A stretch of DNA of 64,000 nt from a virus: IMG/VR virus record IMGVR_UViG_3300025728_000145, positions 1 to 64,000 of that record; one strand, 5' to 3'. A model generated the notes under the pieces. It had not been told where the DNA came from, searched no databases, and saw nothing but the letters and a program-made list of their open reading frames with translations. The position numbers and the translations under genes are program-made. Of the stretch, positions 7,648 to 15,394 are shown piece after piece. Positions within the stretch are counted from its first letter, which is position 1, and the number at the start of each line of letters is the position of its first letter.

Positions 7648-8055
7648 ATGGCAAAGATGTACGGTAAGCGAGGAATTGAGCACTGGCACTCACCTGACTT
7701 CATCATCCCTAAGTCCAAACTCAGGAATGAGGAAGAGATCCAATGGCGTACTGATGCTGAGCAGGAATCCTTGAAGCATCAGGGAGGACTCTGTCCATAC
7801 AGCATTCACGGATGCATTGAGTGTTGGGACATTGATCATGATGATGCCTACGATAACTCTGATCTGGATGAAATTCCGGGTGTCTGGTCTGATCATGACT
7901 GGAGGAAGTACCTCACAGAGGCCGACTACTGGTTCATGGAACGTATGGACGAACGAATAACAGATGCAAGAAAAAGGAGGGAAATTGAGCAAGCGTGGGA
8001 AGACCACACGCAGAACAGGGACAGTGGCACTGGGTCTGTCAGGGCTGCTGGCTAG
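7648..8055 (+). CDS. Hypothetical His/Trp-rich protein
   Basis: 135 residues, two bases after the upstream stop. Has CPYSIHGCIECWDIDHDD, a cluster of Cys, His and Asp that could bind metal, and a helical acidic-basic C-terminus. Its end overlaps the lipoprotein gene by 71 nt. No family recognised. Confidence 0.5.
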   Translation: MAKMYGKRGIEHWHSPDFIIPKSKLRNEEEIQWRTDAEQESLKHQGGLCPYSIHGCIECWDIDHDDAYDNSDLDEIPGVWSDHDWRKYLTEADYWFMERMDERITDARKRREIEQAWEDHTQNRDSGTGSVRAAG

Positions 8056-8380
8056 TGTCCTGCTGACTGGCTGCACGCCTAGCGGAGATGTGGTGGACGC
8101 TGACTACGCTCAGGTGTGTCAGGACCGCAAAACGGATTCTAGGGTCGAGGATGACAAATGCTCAGACCAAGGCCGGTCCTCCGGAGCCTATGGCTGGTAC
8201 TTCTTCAACATGAACTCCGGATCAAGCAACACCGTTCCTCCCGTGGGATCACGTCTCATGGGAGGTTCGACAACTGCCCCGACAAGTGGTAGCGTAAAGA
8301 GTGGAATTCCCTCAAAAGGAGGGACCGTCTCCCGTGGTGGATTCGGTGGAAGCGCCAAGGGCGGATCGTCCGGTGGATAA
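7985..8380 (+). CDS. Lipoprotein with Gly/Ser-rich tail
   Basis: 131 residues from TTG 7985, chosen because AGGAGG (7975-7980) precedes it. Twin-basic N-terminus, hydrophobic core and lipobox LTGC. Mature part has VCQDRKT-SRVEDDKCSD and YGWYFFN, then a Gly/Ser/Thr tail with SRGGFGGSAKGG. This layout recurs in phage lipoproteins of unknown role; an envelope surface function is likely. Confidence 0.65.
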   Translation: MSKRGKTTRRTGTVALGLSGLLASVLLTGCTPSGDVVDADYAQVCQDRKTDSRVEDDKCSDQGRSSGAYGWYFFNMNSGSSNTVPPVGSRLMGGSTTAPTSGSVKSGIPSKGGTVSRGGFGGSAKGGSSGG

Positions 8381-8394
8381 GGAAAAGGATTAGT

Positions 8395-8925
8395 ATGCTG
8401 ATTACAATTATGTTTTGGTCAACTATCGGATTGGCTGTGGCGGTAGCCGTTTGGTTGGAAATCAAGTTCGTGCATGATGAGTTTGGAATGGGCCTAGCAG
8501 CAGGGTTTGGTGTGATTATTCTAGGTGGAGTAGCCATGGCGATTACCATCCCAAATGTGATCAATGCCAATGAGGACAAGATTATCGTCAAAGACACTGA
8601 AGACAACTCCTATGCTCTTCGGGCGCTAGCCAATAACACCAACCTTGAAGGCCGTCAATACTTCCTAGGGGGAGGCTACATAGGTGAAAAGCAGGTCTTC
8701 AATTACATGACGCAGAGCGAACATGGGGCCATCAGGCTCCAGTCCATGGATGCAGCACAAGCAACCATCTTTGAAGACACGAACACTCCACACCTTCGAG
8801 TGATCAAGACCGAGAGGTTTCTCCCGAGTGTTGTTCCGTGGGACTTGGGAAGCACCATGCACTATGACTTCCACATCCCTGCCGGTTCGGTCCTTGAGAC
8901 CTATAACGTGGACGTGAACAAGTAG
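8395..8925 (+). CDS. Two-TM protein with external domain
   Basis: 176 residues. Two TM spans (about 3-23 and 31-53) are followed by a soluble beta-rich domain (SYALRALANNTNLEGRQYF, GAIRLQSMDAAQATIFED, FHIPAGSVLETYNVD). The pattern, including 'IPAGSV', matches membrane proteins I recall from actinophages. It follows the lipoprotein by 14 nt. Confidence 0.62.
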   Translation: MLITIMFWSTIGLAVAVAVWLEIKFVHDEFGMGLAAGFGVIILGGVAMAITIPNVINANEDKIIVKDTEDNSYALRALANNTNLEGRQYFLGGGYIGEKQVFNYMTQSEHGAIRLQSMDAAQATIFEDTNTPHLRVIKTERFLPSVVPWDLGSTMHYDFHIPAGSVLETYNVDVNK

Positions 8926-8954
8926 TTGACATCCTTCTCCTGAGAGGGTAATCT
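8926..8954 (+). promoter_or_regulatory. Promoter
   Basis: TTGACA overlapping the upstream stop, 17-bp spacer, TAATCT; followed by TAGACTACCAACAACACGAAAGGAG and the ATG at 8986. Confidence 0.7.
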
Positions 8955-8985
8955 TAGACTACCAACAACACGAAAGGAGAAGGAC

Positions 8986-9339
8986 ATGCTTGAAGATACT
9001 CCCGGCACAGTTCGATGGAAAGCCGGTGATGATAGGTTCTACTTGGAACCTGAACAGCATAACCATTTCGTTCTAGGACAGGAGTTCAACTTTGGAGACG
9101 GAGCTTTTACGGACTTCTCTCTGCTGGTAATCAACAGGGCTGACACTCCTGAGCTTCTGGACCGTCTTGCGGAGTTCAATGGGCTTCCCAAGTACTCTGA
9201 CCTGTCGAAGACTCAGGAGGCAGTGAAACACATCCTGAATCGTCTGGATAGCCCTATCTACTCCAGTGGGGTCTTCAAGGGTGCCATTAAGCGGGAGCTT
9301 CGGATGGCTTTGGAGGGGAAGAAGGTGGACGATGACTAA
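8986..9339 (+). CDS. Hypothetical protein (117 aa)
   Basis: Strand-rich first half (TVRWKAGDDRFYLEPEQHNHFVL) and a helical second half with LDRLAEFNGLPKYSD. Good ribosome site AAAGGAGAAGG. Its stop overlaps the next start. No family recognised. Confidence 0.6.
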   Translation: MLEDTPGTVRWKAGDDRFYLEPEQHNHFVLGQEFNFGDGAFTDFSLLVINRADTPELLDRLAEFNGLPKYSDLSKTQEAVKHILNRLDSPIYSSGVFKGAIKRELRMALEGKKVDDD

Positions 9340-9568
9340 CCACACAGTAGCCATCAATGTCCTCAAGGATGAGCTTGACGAGGTTGCCCGGAACATCAAG
9401 ATCCTCCGGGCTGAGGGTGCACGGATGCAAATACAGGGATTCATGAACCCTCACATGCCCAACATGGACAGATTCAACAAACTTCGTTATCGAAGGATGT
9501 TGAAAAACTTAATCGACAAGGGAGAAGCCTTGGTCGCGGCCATCAAAGTCTTGGAAGGAGACAAGTAA
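9332..9568 (+). CDS. Two-helix family protein
   Basis: 78 residues from ATG 9332, which overlaps the upstream gene and avoids a longer extension. Helix 1 (VLKDELDEVARNIKILRAEG), a short Asn/Pro linker, then helix 2 ending LVAAIKVLEGDK. First member in the window of a family of two-helix proteins ending L..(I/V)L.G. Confidence 0.6.
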   Translation: MTNHTVAINVLKDELDEVARNIKILRAEGARMQIQGFMNPHMPNMDRFNKLRYRRMLKNLIDKGEALVAAIKVLEGDK

Positions 9569-9997
9569 ATGGAAATCGTAATCTTCCTCAACCTGATCAT
9601 TGGGTTGGTGGTGGCTGGTAAGTTGTTCATCAAGCCCAAACAGGCTCAGCCTCAGCTTACTGCACCGGAGACTCAGATGGCTTTGAGTCCATCCCATACG
9701 CTGGTACGTGTTTGGGACAACCGTTCCTGTGAGCATGACCGTCAGGGCTGGTGGTTTGAGTGTTCCTGCGGGATGAAGCGTTCCGCAGACGGCACCAACT
9801 CAAAATCCTACGGATCGGAATCCAAGGCCATCACTTCCTACAAGGTGCACGCCAAGCTCCACACAGACATCTCACCTGAAAAGAATGAGTGGAAGGAAAA
9901 GTACGAAGCCGTAGAGATCGAATTTGCAAAATACAAGGAAGCGTGCTATTGTAAGAACTTGAACGACGACATCCTCATCCTCAAAGGAAACCCATGA
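9569..9997 (+). CDS. Membrane-anchored zinc-ribbon protein
   Basis: 142 residues: one N-terminal TM (3-20), a linker, then GWWFECSCGMKRSADG and YGSESKAITSYKVHAK. The W-x-C-x-CG knuckle followed by a YG..S.AI helix is shared with the proteins at 14086 and 18728, which also have an N-terminal TM. A second CYCK motif lies near the end. Confidence 0.6.
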   Translation: MEIVIFLNLIIGLVVAGKLFIKPKQAQPQLTAPETQMALSPSHTLVRVWDNRSCEHDRQGWWFECSCGMKRSADGTNSKSYGSESKAITSYKVHAKLHTDISPEKNEWKEKYEAVEIEFAKYKEACYCKNLNDDILILKGNP

Positions 9998-10089
9998 TCA
10001 TCATCCCCTACTTCATAATTGTTGTGCAATTCGGGGTCATCATCTACATGGCCTACAAGTTGCGTGGACATTCAAAAGACAAATTCTAG
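9994..10089 (+). CDS. Mini membrane protein (31 aa)
   Basis: ATG overlaps the upstream TGA. Translates to one TM span (IPYFIIVVQFGVIIYMAY) and a short basic tail (KLRGHSKDKF). Size and coupling fit the many tiny membrane proteins of this region. Confidence 0.55.
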   Translation: MIIIPYFIIVVQFGVIIYMAYKLRGHSKDKF

Positions 10090-10099
10090 GAAGGAACAT

Positions 10100-10345
10100 A
10101 TGACTACAGAACAACAGGACTACATGGACAACCAACGCAGAGTAAAACTCAATCCTCCAAGTCCGGCCAACGGGATGGTGGAGATCGTTCGGAAGACTTC
10201 GGATGGCTATGACGTGAGGACATCTGAGACCTTCTACAAGATCGAGCGTCTGGGTGTTTACTCGTCCCGACAGGCCGCTTTGGAAGCTGCCTTTAAGAAG
10301 TACTGCCCTGACCTGTCCATCGAGCCGCTGAAGGTAGATGGTTAA
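10100..10345 (+). CDS. YRI-like small protein
   Basis: 81 residues from ATG 10100 after AAGGAAC. The core YKIERLGVYSSRQAALEAAFKK is the strand-turn-helix of the YRI-type family in this window (strand, 's..eA' helix, final strand). Short acidic/Pro N-terminal extension. Confidence 0.55.
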   Translation: MTTEQQDYMDNQRRVKLNPPSPANGMVEIVRKTSDGYDVRTSETFYKIERLGVYSSRQAALEAAFKKYCPDLSIEPLKVDG

Positions 10346-10512
10346 TGGAAGAGCCGAAAGAAGTGAAGAAGCGCCGTAGCCGTGTTCTGGAGTACTACGA
10401 AAAGAAGCAGAAGGAAGAGTCCGAGAAGCCAGTAGAGGATGATGAGAATATCTTTCAAGATACCTTTGGTGAACTGGGACTTGACGAATTTGGAACGGAG
10501 CCTTTCAAGTAA
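10345..10512 (+). CDS. Small charged protein (55 aa)
   Basis: ATG overlaps the upstream stop (TTAATGG). Basic coiled N-terminus (EVKKRRSRVLEYYEKKQKEE) then an acidic tail (DDENIFQDTFGELGLDEF). No known family; likely a protein-binding peptide. Confidence 0.55.
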   Translation: MEEPKEVKKRRSRVLEYYEKKQKEESEKPVEDDENIFQDTFGELGLDEFGTEPFK

Positions 10513-10683
10513 ATGGCAGACATTGATGAAGTTCTTTGGCAAGATACGAAAGAAAATCTGATGGACGCAATGGACGGGGATGAGATGTCCGTTGAGATGT
10601 ACATGTCCGACATGAAAGACTCAGGCTATTTTGACCTGCCTGATGAATACCGTTTCGTTGACTACGACGATGACGAATACTAA
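10513..10683 (+). CDS. Very acidic protein (56 aa)
   Basis: Starts directly after the preceding stop. Rich in Asp, Glu and Met (ENLMDAMDGDEMSVEMYMSD), ending DYDDDEY. The DNA-mimic-like charge is noteworthy, but no function can be assigned. Confidence 0.55.
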   Translation: MADIDEVLWQDTKENLMDAMDGDEMSVEMYMSDMKDSGYFDLPDEYRFVDYDDDEY

Positions 10684-10698
10684 GTAAAGGAAAACATT

Positions 10699-11112
10699 TT
10701 GGTATTTTATATTGTGGTTGCGCTTGTCGTAATCATCCCCCTACTCTTTCTCCGGTTCTCCAATAAGTCGGAACGATGGGTTAACTTTGTAGGATCGCTA
10801 TTTACCTCCGCAATATTCGGAGCAATGATCTTCGGAATGTTCTCTACCGGGTCAAGTGACAGTTACACTGTAACCAACAGTGAAAACACTTACACTGTTG
10901 CAGAGGGAAAGGTTCCTACCCTTGTTGAAGGAAACCTGTCCTTCTCCTATACGGAGAACGGTGTCACCAAGGAATTGTATGTACCTATTGACAATTCAAA
11001 GATCCCCCTTGAAGACGTAAATCAGATCAAGATTACCCACAAGGACGCCATGAATCCTGCCATTGCCCCGTGGCCCACTGGTGACGGATACATAGCGGAG
11101 TTCATCAAGTGA
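10699..11112 (+). CDS. Two-TM protein with exported domain
   Basis: TTG start after AAAGG. TM spans at about 3-20 and 32-50, then a Ser/Thr-rich linker and a small beta domain (LSFSYTENGVTKELYVPIDNS). Architecture resembles the protein at 8395 without sequence identity I can see. Confidence 0.6.
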   Translation: MVFYIVVALVVIIPLLFLRFSNKSERWVNFVGSLFTSAIFGAMIFGMFSTGSSDSYTVTNSENTYTVAEGKVPTLVEGNLSFSYTENGVTKELYVPIDNSKIPLEDVNQIKITHKDAMNPAIAPWPTGDGYIAEFIK

Positions 11113-11291
11113 CGGTTACAGTCGTGGTAGCTGGTTGTGATGACACAACCACTGTTGAACTCGAAGCCACCGACGTTGAGAAGGATTTCCTCGTCAGGCT
11201 TAGTAACCTCATCAACGAGACACGAGAGTACGGATGTATGCCCGGAATGATGGTCTCTAGAGGTAAGGAAGTCCTTGTCAGTCTGGACTGA
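11109..11291 (+). CDS. Small hypothetical protein (60 aa)
   Basis: GTG start inside the upstream GTGA. Strands MTVTVVVAGCDDTTTVELEA followed by a helix (VEKDFLVRLSNLINET). Followed by hairpins at 11281-11334. Confidence 0.5.
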   Translation: MTVTVVVAGCDDTTTVELEATDVEKDFLVRLSNLINETREYGCMPGMMVSRGKEVLVSLD

Positions 11292-11303
11292 TTCAGACAA
11301 CTG

Positions 11304-11334
11304 AATGCTCTCCTACCTAGTGTAGGAGAGCATT
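11304..11334 (+). terminator. Strong hairpin between units
   Basis: 13-bp perfect stem AATGCTCTCCTAC/GTAGGAGAGCATT with loop CTAGT. No T-run follows, so it may be a weak terminator or a processing site. A smaller GTCTG/CAGAC hairpin lies just upstream. Confidence 0.6.
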
Positions 11335-11353
11335 CCTACACTGGAAGGTAAAC

Positions 11354-11563
11354 ATGAAAGCACGCACTGCTGTAATTGTGCTGGTCCTCTGGGTAATAAC
11401 TTGTGGACTGGCAGGTATTTTTACGTCGTTTTTTGGATTTTTCGCGACTCTCTTCCTTCTCGGGAGTGCGGCCATCATTGCATCCATCAAGCGTGAGGCA
11501 CCTGAACTGGTGATGCGAGAGGGTAAATGGTATGACGAGAGGGAAGACGATCAGGCTCGTTAA
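11354..11563 (+). CDS. Two-TM membrane protein (69 aa)
   Basis: Two hydrophobic spans (5-27, 28-44) with a Phe-rich turn (SFFGFFATLF) and an acidic tail. Starts after TGGAAGG. First of four or more small membrane proteins in a row. Confidence 0.62.
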   Translation: MKARTAVIVLVLWVITCGLAGIFTSFFGFFATLFLLGSAAIIASIKREAPELVMREGKWYDEREDDQAR

Positions 11564-11705
11564 AAAATTTTACAAGTACTTCCTTGTACTTGCCACGCTC
11601 ATTGTGTTTTACGTAGGTCCAATTAGTCTTGTACTTGTTGTATGCTATGCGTGGATGATGTTTTTACTTATTCAAGCTCTAGCAGAAAAGATTAAAGAAT
11701 TATGA
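11532..11705 (+). CDS. Small membrane protein (57 aa)
   Basis: ATG at 11532 overlaps the upstream gene by 32 nt. Basic start (MTRGKTIRLVKKFYKY) then one long or two short TM spans (FLVLATLIVFYVGPISLVLV). Overlapping starts of this kind are the rule here. Confidence 0.5.
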   Translation: MTRGKTIRLVKKFYKYFLVLATLIVFYVGPISLVLVVCYAWMMFLLIQALAEKIKEL

Positions 11706-11851
11706 TACTAATTCTCGCTTTACTACTCTTTGGAATAGCCATCTGGAATTTTGTTGTAGGTCTATGGATTGTTGGGATTCTTGCCACCGTCCTCGGAATT
11801 GCGTCACTGGTTGAATTGTGGATATCCTACAATGAGGATGTATTTCTGTGA
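11702..11851 (+). CDS. Small membrane protein (49 aa)
   Basis: ATGA overlap with the preceding gene. Almost entirely hydrophobic (MILILALLLFGIAIW; IVGILATVLGIASLV), ending in a short acidic stretch. Confidence 0.5.
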   Translation: MILILALLLFGIAIWNFVVGLWIVGILATVLGIASLVELWISYNEDVFL

Positions 11852-12030
11852 TGGTAACCACAGAGCAAGAGCTAGACGCTCTTCCCTTCGGAACCCGGCT
11901 GAGGTTTACCATCAGCAAGGCAGTTCTGGAGAAGACGCACGGAGGGCTATGGAAGGTCCACGGCGTGAAGGGGTGCTTCGGTTCGGATGACATTTGCCGG
12001 AACGGGACGCCCATGGAAATCTTAGAGTAA
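11848..12030 (+). CDS. Small beta-rich protein (60 aa)
   Basis: GTG 11848 or ATG 11851, both in the upstream stop region. Pattern TEQELDALPFGTRLRFTIS...KTHGGLWKVHG matches a small phage family with an 'ELDALP.GT..R' opening. No role known. Confidence 0.55.
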   Translation: MMVTTEQELDALPFGTRLRFTISKAVLEKTHGGLWKVHGVKGCFGSDDICRNGTPMEILE

Positions 12031-12037
12031 GGTAAAT

Positions 12038-12280
12038 ATGGTATACGTAATTATTTGGGTATCTGTGGCGGTAGTATGGTCTATCGTTTGTGCGATTGGT
12101 CGGGGTCTATGTGACCCACACTACGTCAGGGAGCGAGAGTATCGAAAGTTGTGGTCCCAGCTTCTCATCCTGTCTCCGGTGTGGCCCCTAGCCCTTGTAT
12201 GGCTGATTGGTAGGCTGTTCACTAAGGCTTATGAAGAATCCGGCTTTGACGATATGGTAAAGGACTGGAGGAAGAAATGA
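12038..12280 (+). CDS. Two-TM membrane protein (80 aa)
   Basis: TM spans at about 3-21 and 44-62, with LSPVWPLALVWLIGR in the second. The next protein carries a matching VAPLWPVILF motif, so the two are probably diverged copies. Confidence 0.6.
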   Translation: MVYVIIWVSVAVVWSIVCAIGRGLCDPHYVREREYRKLWSQLLILSPVWPLALVWLIGRLFTKAYEESGFDDMVKDWRKK

Positions 12281-12579
12281 TCTGGTGGATTATCTACGGA
12301 ATCGTTTCCTTGCTCTGGTTCGTACTGGTTATGTGGTACTATCTCGATGAGAAGGACATCATGCCTGATGATGAGAAGAAAGCTACTGCACGAGCCGCAC
12401 TGGTTGCGCCTTTGTGGCCGGTCATTCTTTTCTGTGCGGTATTGTATGGCCTTTGGATTCTTGCTGAACAGGTGGTAAAGTTGGTTGACGACGCCGATCT
12501 GGGAGAACCAGCACGGAAAGCAAGAGAAGCCAAACAGAAGGAGAAGGAAAATGGGAAAACGCAAAGCGAAGATCACTGA
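12277..12579 (+). CDS. Two-TM membrane protein (100 aa)
   Basis: ATGA overlap with its likely paralog. TM spans at about 3-22 and 44-66 and a long charged C-terminal helix (RKAREAKQKEKENGKTQ). Overlaps the next start. Confidence 0.6.
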   Translation: MIWWIIYGIVSLLWFVLVMWYYLDEKDIMPDDEKKATARAALVAPLWPVILFCAVLYGLWILAEQVVKLVDDADLGEPARKAREAKQKEKENGKTQSEDH

Positions 12580-12901
12580 TCTTGTAGAAGAGCTTTTGGG
12601 TGATGTCCGAATGGGCTACGAGATCGATATCACCGTGGACCGACATGACTTGGAAGAGGTTCTGATCTGGGCTGCTGAGAAGCTGGGAGCCAATCAGCTT
12701 TTCCGGGAGGGTGATGAGGTAGTTGTCACCGAACTTGACAAAAACACAACACAACCACCTTACGCCAAGAAGGGTGCAAAGGGAGTTATCCATCAGATCT
12801 TCAACTACGGTGACGAGAGTGTACGGGTCGTCTTCAATGACGACCCGGACGAGCGCCCGTGGTATATGTTCAAGACAGAGCTACGCCGAATCATCGAGTA
12901 G
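12551..12901 (+). CDS. Helix plus KOW-like protein
   Basis: 116 residues from ATG 12551 after AAGGAGAAGG. Basic start, a helical part (VDRHDLEEVLIWAAEKLGA), then a KOW-like barrel (FREGDEVVVTELD, AKKGAKGVIHQIF, VRVVFNDDPDERP). The order matches the protein at 19150. Confidence 0.6.
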   Translation: MGKRKAKITDLVEELLGDVRMGYEIDITVDRHDLEEVLIWAAEKLGANQLFREGDEVVVTELDKNTTQPPYAKKGAKGVIHQIFNYGDESVRVVFNDDPDERPWYMFKTELRRIIE

Positions 12902-12930
12902 TTGACATGGGTTCTCCTTTAGGGTATATT
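12902..12930 (+). promoter_or_regulatory. Promoter
   Basis: TTGACA directly at the upstream stop, 17 bases, TATATT. The transcript has a leader of about 40 nt ending in AAAAGGAG before the ATG at 12980. Confidence 0.75.
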
Positions 12931-12979
12931 AGTATCAGTCCTCAAAGAGAGGGAAGGTACAAGACAAAAGGAGAACACC

Positions 12980-13375
12980 ATGTGGGTTATGTTTGAAGGT
13001 GGATTTGTAAGCGCAGTACAAGATCGGGACGATCACGGAATCCTTCGAGTCCGAGCGCGCGATCAGCGTTCGTTGACCACAATGCTGGATATCATCAAGC
13101 TCTCCGGACACGATACCGGAGACTTGAAGCCCGTCACTTCAGCGGGTACCGACTACCGTTGGCGTGTCCTGCTTCCACGGGAACTGTTTGGAGTCTTCCT
13201 CGCTCAGGTGTCTGATGACATCAGCTACGGAAACTTCAAGGATCAGGCAACCAAGACACGCGGGAAGAAGTGGCATGACGCATTCATGGATGTGTGGGTT
13301 GCCATGTTGGCCGTAGACGATGGCCCAAAGTTCAAGCGGGGATGGGACTTGGCGGGACGTAAGGTCAAGGCATAA
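12980..13375 (+). CDS. Conserved phage protein (MWVMFEGGFVSAV family)
   Basis: 131 residues. The opening MW-MF-GGFVSAVQDRDD, the centre LRVRARDQRSL and later YRWRVLLPRELF and ISYGNFKDQ match a very common actinophage protein family of unknown function. Standard length for the family. Confidence 0.68.
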   Translation: MWVMFEGGFVSAVQDRDDHGILRVRARDQRSLTTMLDIIKLSGHDTGDLKPVTSAGTDYRWRVLLPRELFGVFLAQVSDDISYGNFKDQATKTRGKKWHDAFMDVWVAMLAVDDGPKFKRGWDLAGRKVKA

Positions 13376-13381
13376 CGGATA

Positions 13382-13417
13382 GGCAGGGTTGACGCCCTGC
13401 CTTTTCTGTTGTAATCT
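13382..13417 (+). promoter_or_regulatory. Nested terminator-promoter module
   Basis: Stem GGCAGGG (13382-13388) / CCCTGCC (13395-13401), loop exactly TTGACG, T-run TTTTCTG, then TAATCT (13412-13417) 17 bases after the loop. Ends the upstream unit and starts a leaderless transcript at ATG 13424. Confidence 0.85.
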
Positions 13418-13423
13418 ATGATT

Positions 13424-13654
13424 ATGGAGAATCCCAAAGAGAAAAACTACCGACCGCCTTACCGTCCGGGGCATTATGAGGAAGACGGATGCTACTACTG
13501 CAACAAAGACAGGTCGCTACATCCGAGCTTCTGGAAGTGTCCGGACTGTGGGGAGCTTTGGCGGGTCATCTCAGACAACGTGGCATGGTGCGGATGGATC
13601 AAGGCTCGCGGGTTGTGGAGACCCATCACGAGATTCATGACACGGAAGAGTTGA
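13424..13654 (+). CDS. Small zinc-ribbon protein, leaderless
   Basis: 76 residues from ATG 13424, which lies 6 nt after the -10 box; ATG 13418 would lie upstream of the transcript. Contains CYYCNKDRSLHPSFWKCPDC, a classic two-knuckle zinc site, then a Trp-rich end. Confidence 0.65.
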   Translation: MENPKEKNYRPPYRPGHYEEDGCYYCNKDRSLHPSFWKCPDCGELWRVISDNVAWCGWIKARGLWRPITRFMTRKS

Positions 13655-13679
13655 CTTCAGGATTTGTTCCTGTTAGTCT
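13651..13679 (+). promoter_or_regulatory. Promoter
   Basis: TTGACT overlapping the upstream stop, 17 bases, TAGTCT. The spacer holds CAGGA/TCCTG dyad symmetry. Leader ends in AAGGAG before ATG 13715. Confidence 0.7.
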
Positions 13680-13714
13680 AAGACAAATAGCAGGAACAAC
13701 CTAAGGAGACGACA

Positions 13715-14086
13715 ATGACTGAATTTGAACCATGGGACCGGGTACGGCACACATACACCGCCTATACCGGTCAGAAGTTTGTCCGTGAAGGAAATATCAC
13801 CACCATCACCCCAGACTTTGGAATCGCCTACACCACTGGAACAGCCACGTTCCTCGCCCAGCCTGAAAACCTTGAACTGATCAGCAAGCGGACCCGTAAG
13901 CGGGTAGGTCCCACCAAACAGGAGAAAGTGATGAGGGCCAAGCTCAAGGCTCTAGAGAAGAAGCTCCAGTACTTGAAGGTACGGGCTGACCCCTACGAGT
14001 ACGATGAGTGGGAACGCGGATACAACTTCGGCCAACGACAGATGGCAAGGGAATTGTTGGAAATTATTACGGAAGGTAAGCGGTAA
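13715..14086 (+). CDS. KOW-like protein with coiled coil
   Basis: 123 residues. First 60 residues: PWDRVRHTY, KFVREGNITTITPDFGIAYT, FLAQPENLELI, a KOW-type arrangement. Then a basic coiled coil (KVMRAKLKALEKKLQYLKV) and YDEWERGYNFGQRQMA near the end. Confidence 0.6.
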   Translation: MTEFEPWDRVRHTYTAYTGQKFVREGNITTITPDFGIAYTTGTATFLAQPENLELISKRTRKRVGPTKQEKVMRAKLKALEKKLQYLKVRADPYEYDEWERGYNFGQRQMARELLEIITEGKR

Positions 14087-14571
14087 TGGAACTCTTTATT
14101 TTTCTTCTGGTGGTTCTCGTCGTAGTCGGAGTACCGGGGGGATTCTACCTCAGCGACCGTGAAGGTTGGAACGCCACCTTCAAGCGACTGAACAGGGTGG
14201 TTCGGGCTAGCATTGAGAACAAGGACAAAGATAAGATGCTCCCGCAGATCAGCCACACAATGACTTCCGATGACTGGGATGCCCAGTTCAAGGGCGATAA
14301 GAACCTAACCCCTGTCGAAACCCCACAAGAGAACCACTACATTGTCAACACCTTTTTCAAGAGGGCATACAACGGGTCGGACTGGCCGGGGTGGAAGTGC
14401 AAATGCGGGGCCTCACGGGTTGAACCAGTGCTAAGCGCATATTACGGGGGACTTGAAAGTGCCATCAAGGACGCCAAGAAGGAATCCGAAAAGCATGTGC
14501 AGGATGCCAACAGGAATGACCAGATCAGGGCACAATACGCGGCTAAAGGAATAACAGGGAGGGAATGGTAA
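14086..14571 (+). CDS. Membrane-anchored zinc-ribbon protein
   Basis: 161 residues: TM 3-22, then REGWNATFKRLNRVVRASIE, a DWDAQFKGDK segment, and WPGWKCKCGASR followed by YGGLESAIKDAKK. It shares the whole layout with 18728 (EGWKRTFKRLSTTSRASLE, DWDRQFEG, W.CSCG) and the C-terminal part with 9569. Confidence 0.65.
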   Translation: MELFIFLLVVLVVVGVPGGFYLSDREGWNATFKRLNRVVRASIENKDKDKMLPQISHTMTSDDWDAQFKGDKNLTPVETPQENHYIVNTFFKRAYNGSDWPGWKCKCGASRVEPVLSAYYGGLESAIKDAKKESEKHVQDANRNDQIRAQYAAKGITGREW

Positions 14572-14879
14572 TGGAAGACTACAGGACAGCCCCTACAGCG
14601 GCGGATTACGCCCGTGAAGAGGCACGACAAGCCACCGTAAGCCAGAGCGCTTTGAGGTCCGCAGAGAAGCGTGCAGAGGGTGCAGAGAAGGCATTGTACT
14701 TTGCCAGCAAAGCAGGAGAACTTGCTGCCTACAAGCTGAACTCTCTCGCTAAACTGGCAGATGCTATCATTGAGTTTGGCCTTGCCCCTCAGTACGGCTA
14801 CGACATCAAGGCTATCCTTGACTTTGACCATGGAGACCTGATCGAACACAAGAAACAAGAGGCCAATGGCGAAGCCTAG
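14571..14879 (+). CDS. Two-helix family protein
   Basis: 102 residues from ATG 14571 in the TAATG overlap. A long Ala/Glu helix (YAREEARQATVSQSALRSAEKRAEGAEKA in total) is followed by a second helix (YKLNSLAKLADAIIEFG). Probably an alpha-helical hairpin. Confidence 0.55.
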   Translation: MEDYRTAPTAADYAREEARQATVSQSALRSAEKRAEGAEKALYFASKAGELAAYKLNSLAKLADAIIEFGLAPQYGYDIKAILDFDHGDLIEHKKQEANGEA

Positions 14880-15138
14880 GGTAGCTATTGATCTAACCGA
14901 CAAACAGCTTGACCTGTTGGCTCGGATCGTTGAGGAACCAACCTTGTCGGAGATCATTCGACAAGGGCAGAAGAACATGATACCCTTGATGAGAAAGTAC
15001 AGACGAGACAAGAAACGCGGACCCAACCCTGACTGTTCCGGTGCTTCAACCTGTCCCTGCATCTGCCACGATACGGGAGGCGAGGACTATGGAACGCATG
15101 GACCTGATGGTGGACGTTGCAAAGGCAAAGACTTCTAA
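14866..15138 (+). CDS. Protein with C-terminal CxCxCH cluster
   Basis: 90 residues. The N-terminal half looks like a regulator helix pair (IDLTDKQLDLLARIVEEP-LSEIIRQ). The end has CSGASTCPCICHDTGG, a likely metal site. Overlaps the upstream gene by 14 nt. Confidence 0.55.
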   Translation: MAKPRVAIDLTDKQLDLLARIVEEPTLSEIIRQGQKNMIPLMRKYRRDKKRGPNPDCSGASTCPCICHDTGGEDYGTHGPDGGRCKGKDF

Positions 15139-15148
15139 GGAGAAAACA

Positions 15149-15394
15149 ATGACTGAAGACAAGTTCGAATACACCGCTGAATACAGGGCCGCTGATATTA
15201 CGTTGGGTTGGGATTCCGACTGGGATATCCTCGCTGGACCTTATGACACACGGGAGGATGCACGAAACGAAATTATCCGGGAGATCGAAGTAGAAGACAC
15301 TCCCAACGAAAGCGAATTTGATTACCGGATCATCCGTACCCTGAAAGACCCTTCCGACAGTGTGGTGGAAGAGATTCAGGGGTTCCGTCGATGA
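15149..15394 (+). CDS. YRI-family protein
   Basis: 81 residues from ATG 15149 with AAGGAG upstream. Strand FEYTAEYRAADI, WDSDWDI, GPYDTREDARNEIIREI helix and the closing strand FDYRIIRTL: a full example of the strand-strand-helix-strand family repeated in this window. Confidence 0.62.
   Translation: MTEDKFEYTAEYRAADITLGWDSDWDILAGPYDTREDARNEIIREIEVEDTPNESEFDYRIIRTLKDPSDSVVEEIQGFRR

Noticed and set aside
9266-9331. Longer start for the gene at 9332
   Set aside because: The extension is a shadow of the upstream gene; ATG 9332 overlaps the stop as elsewhere.
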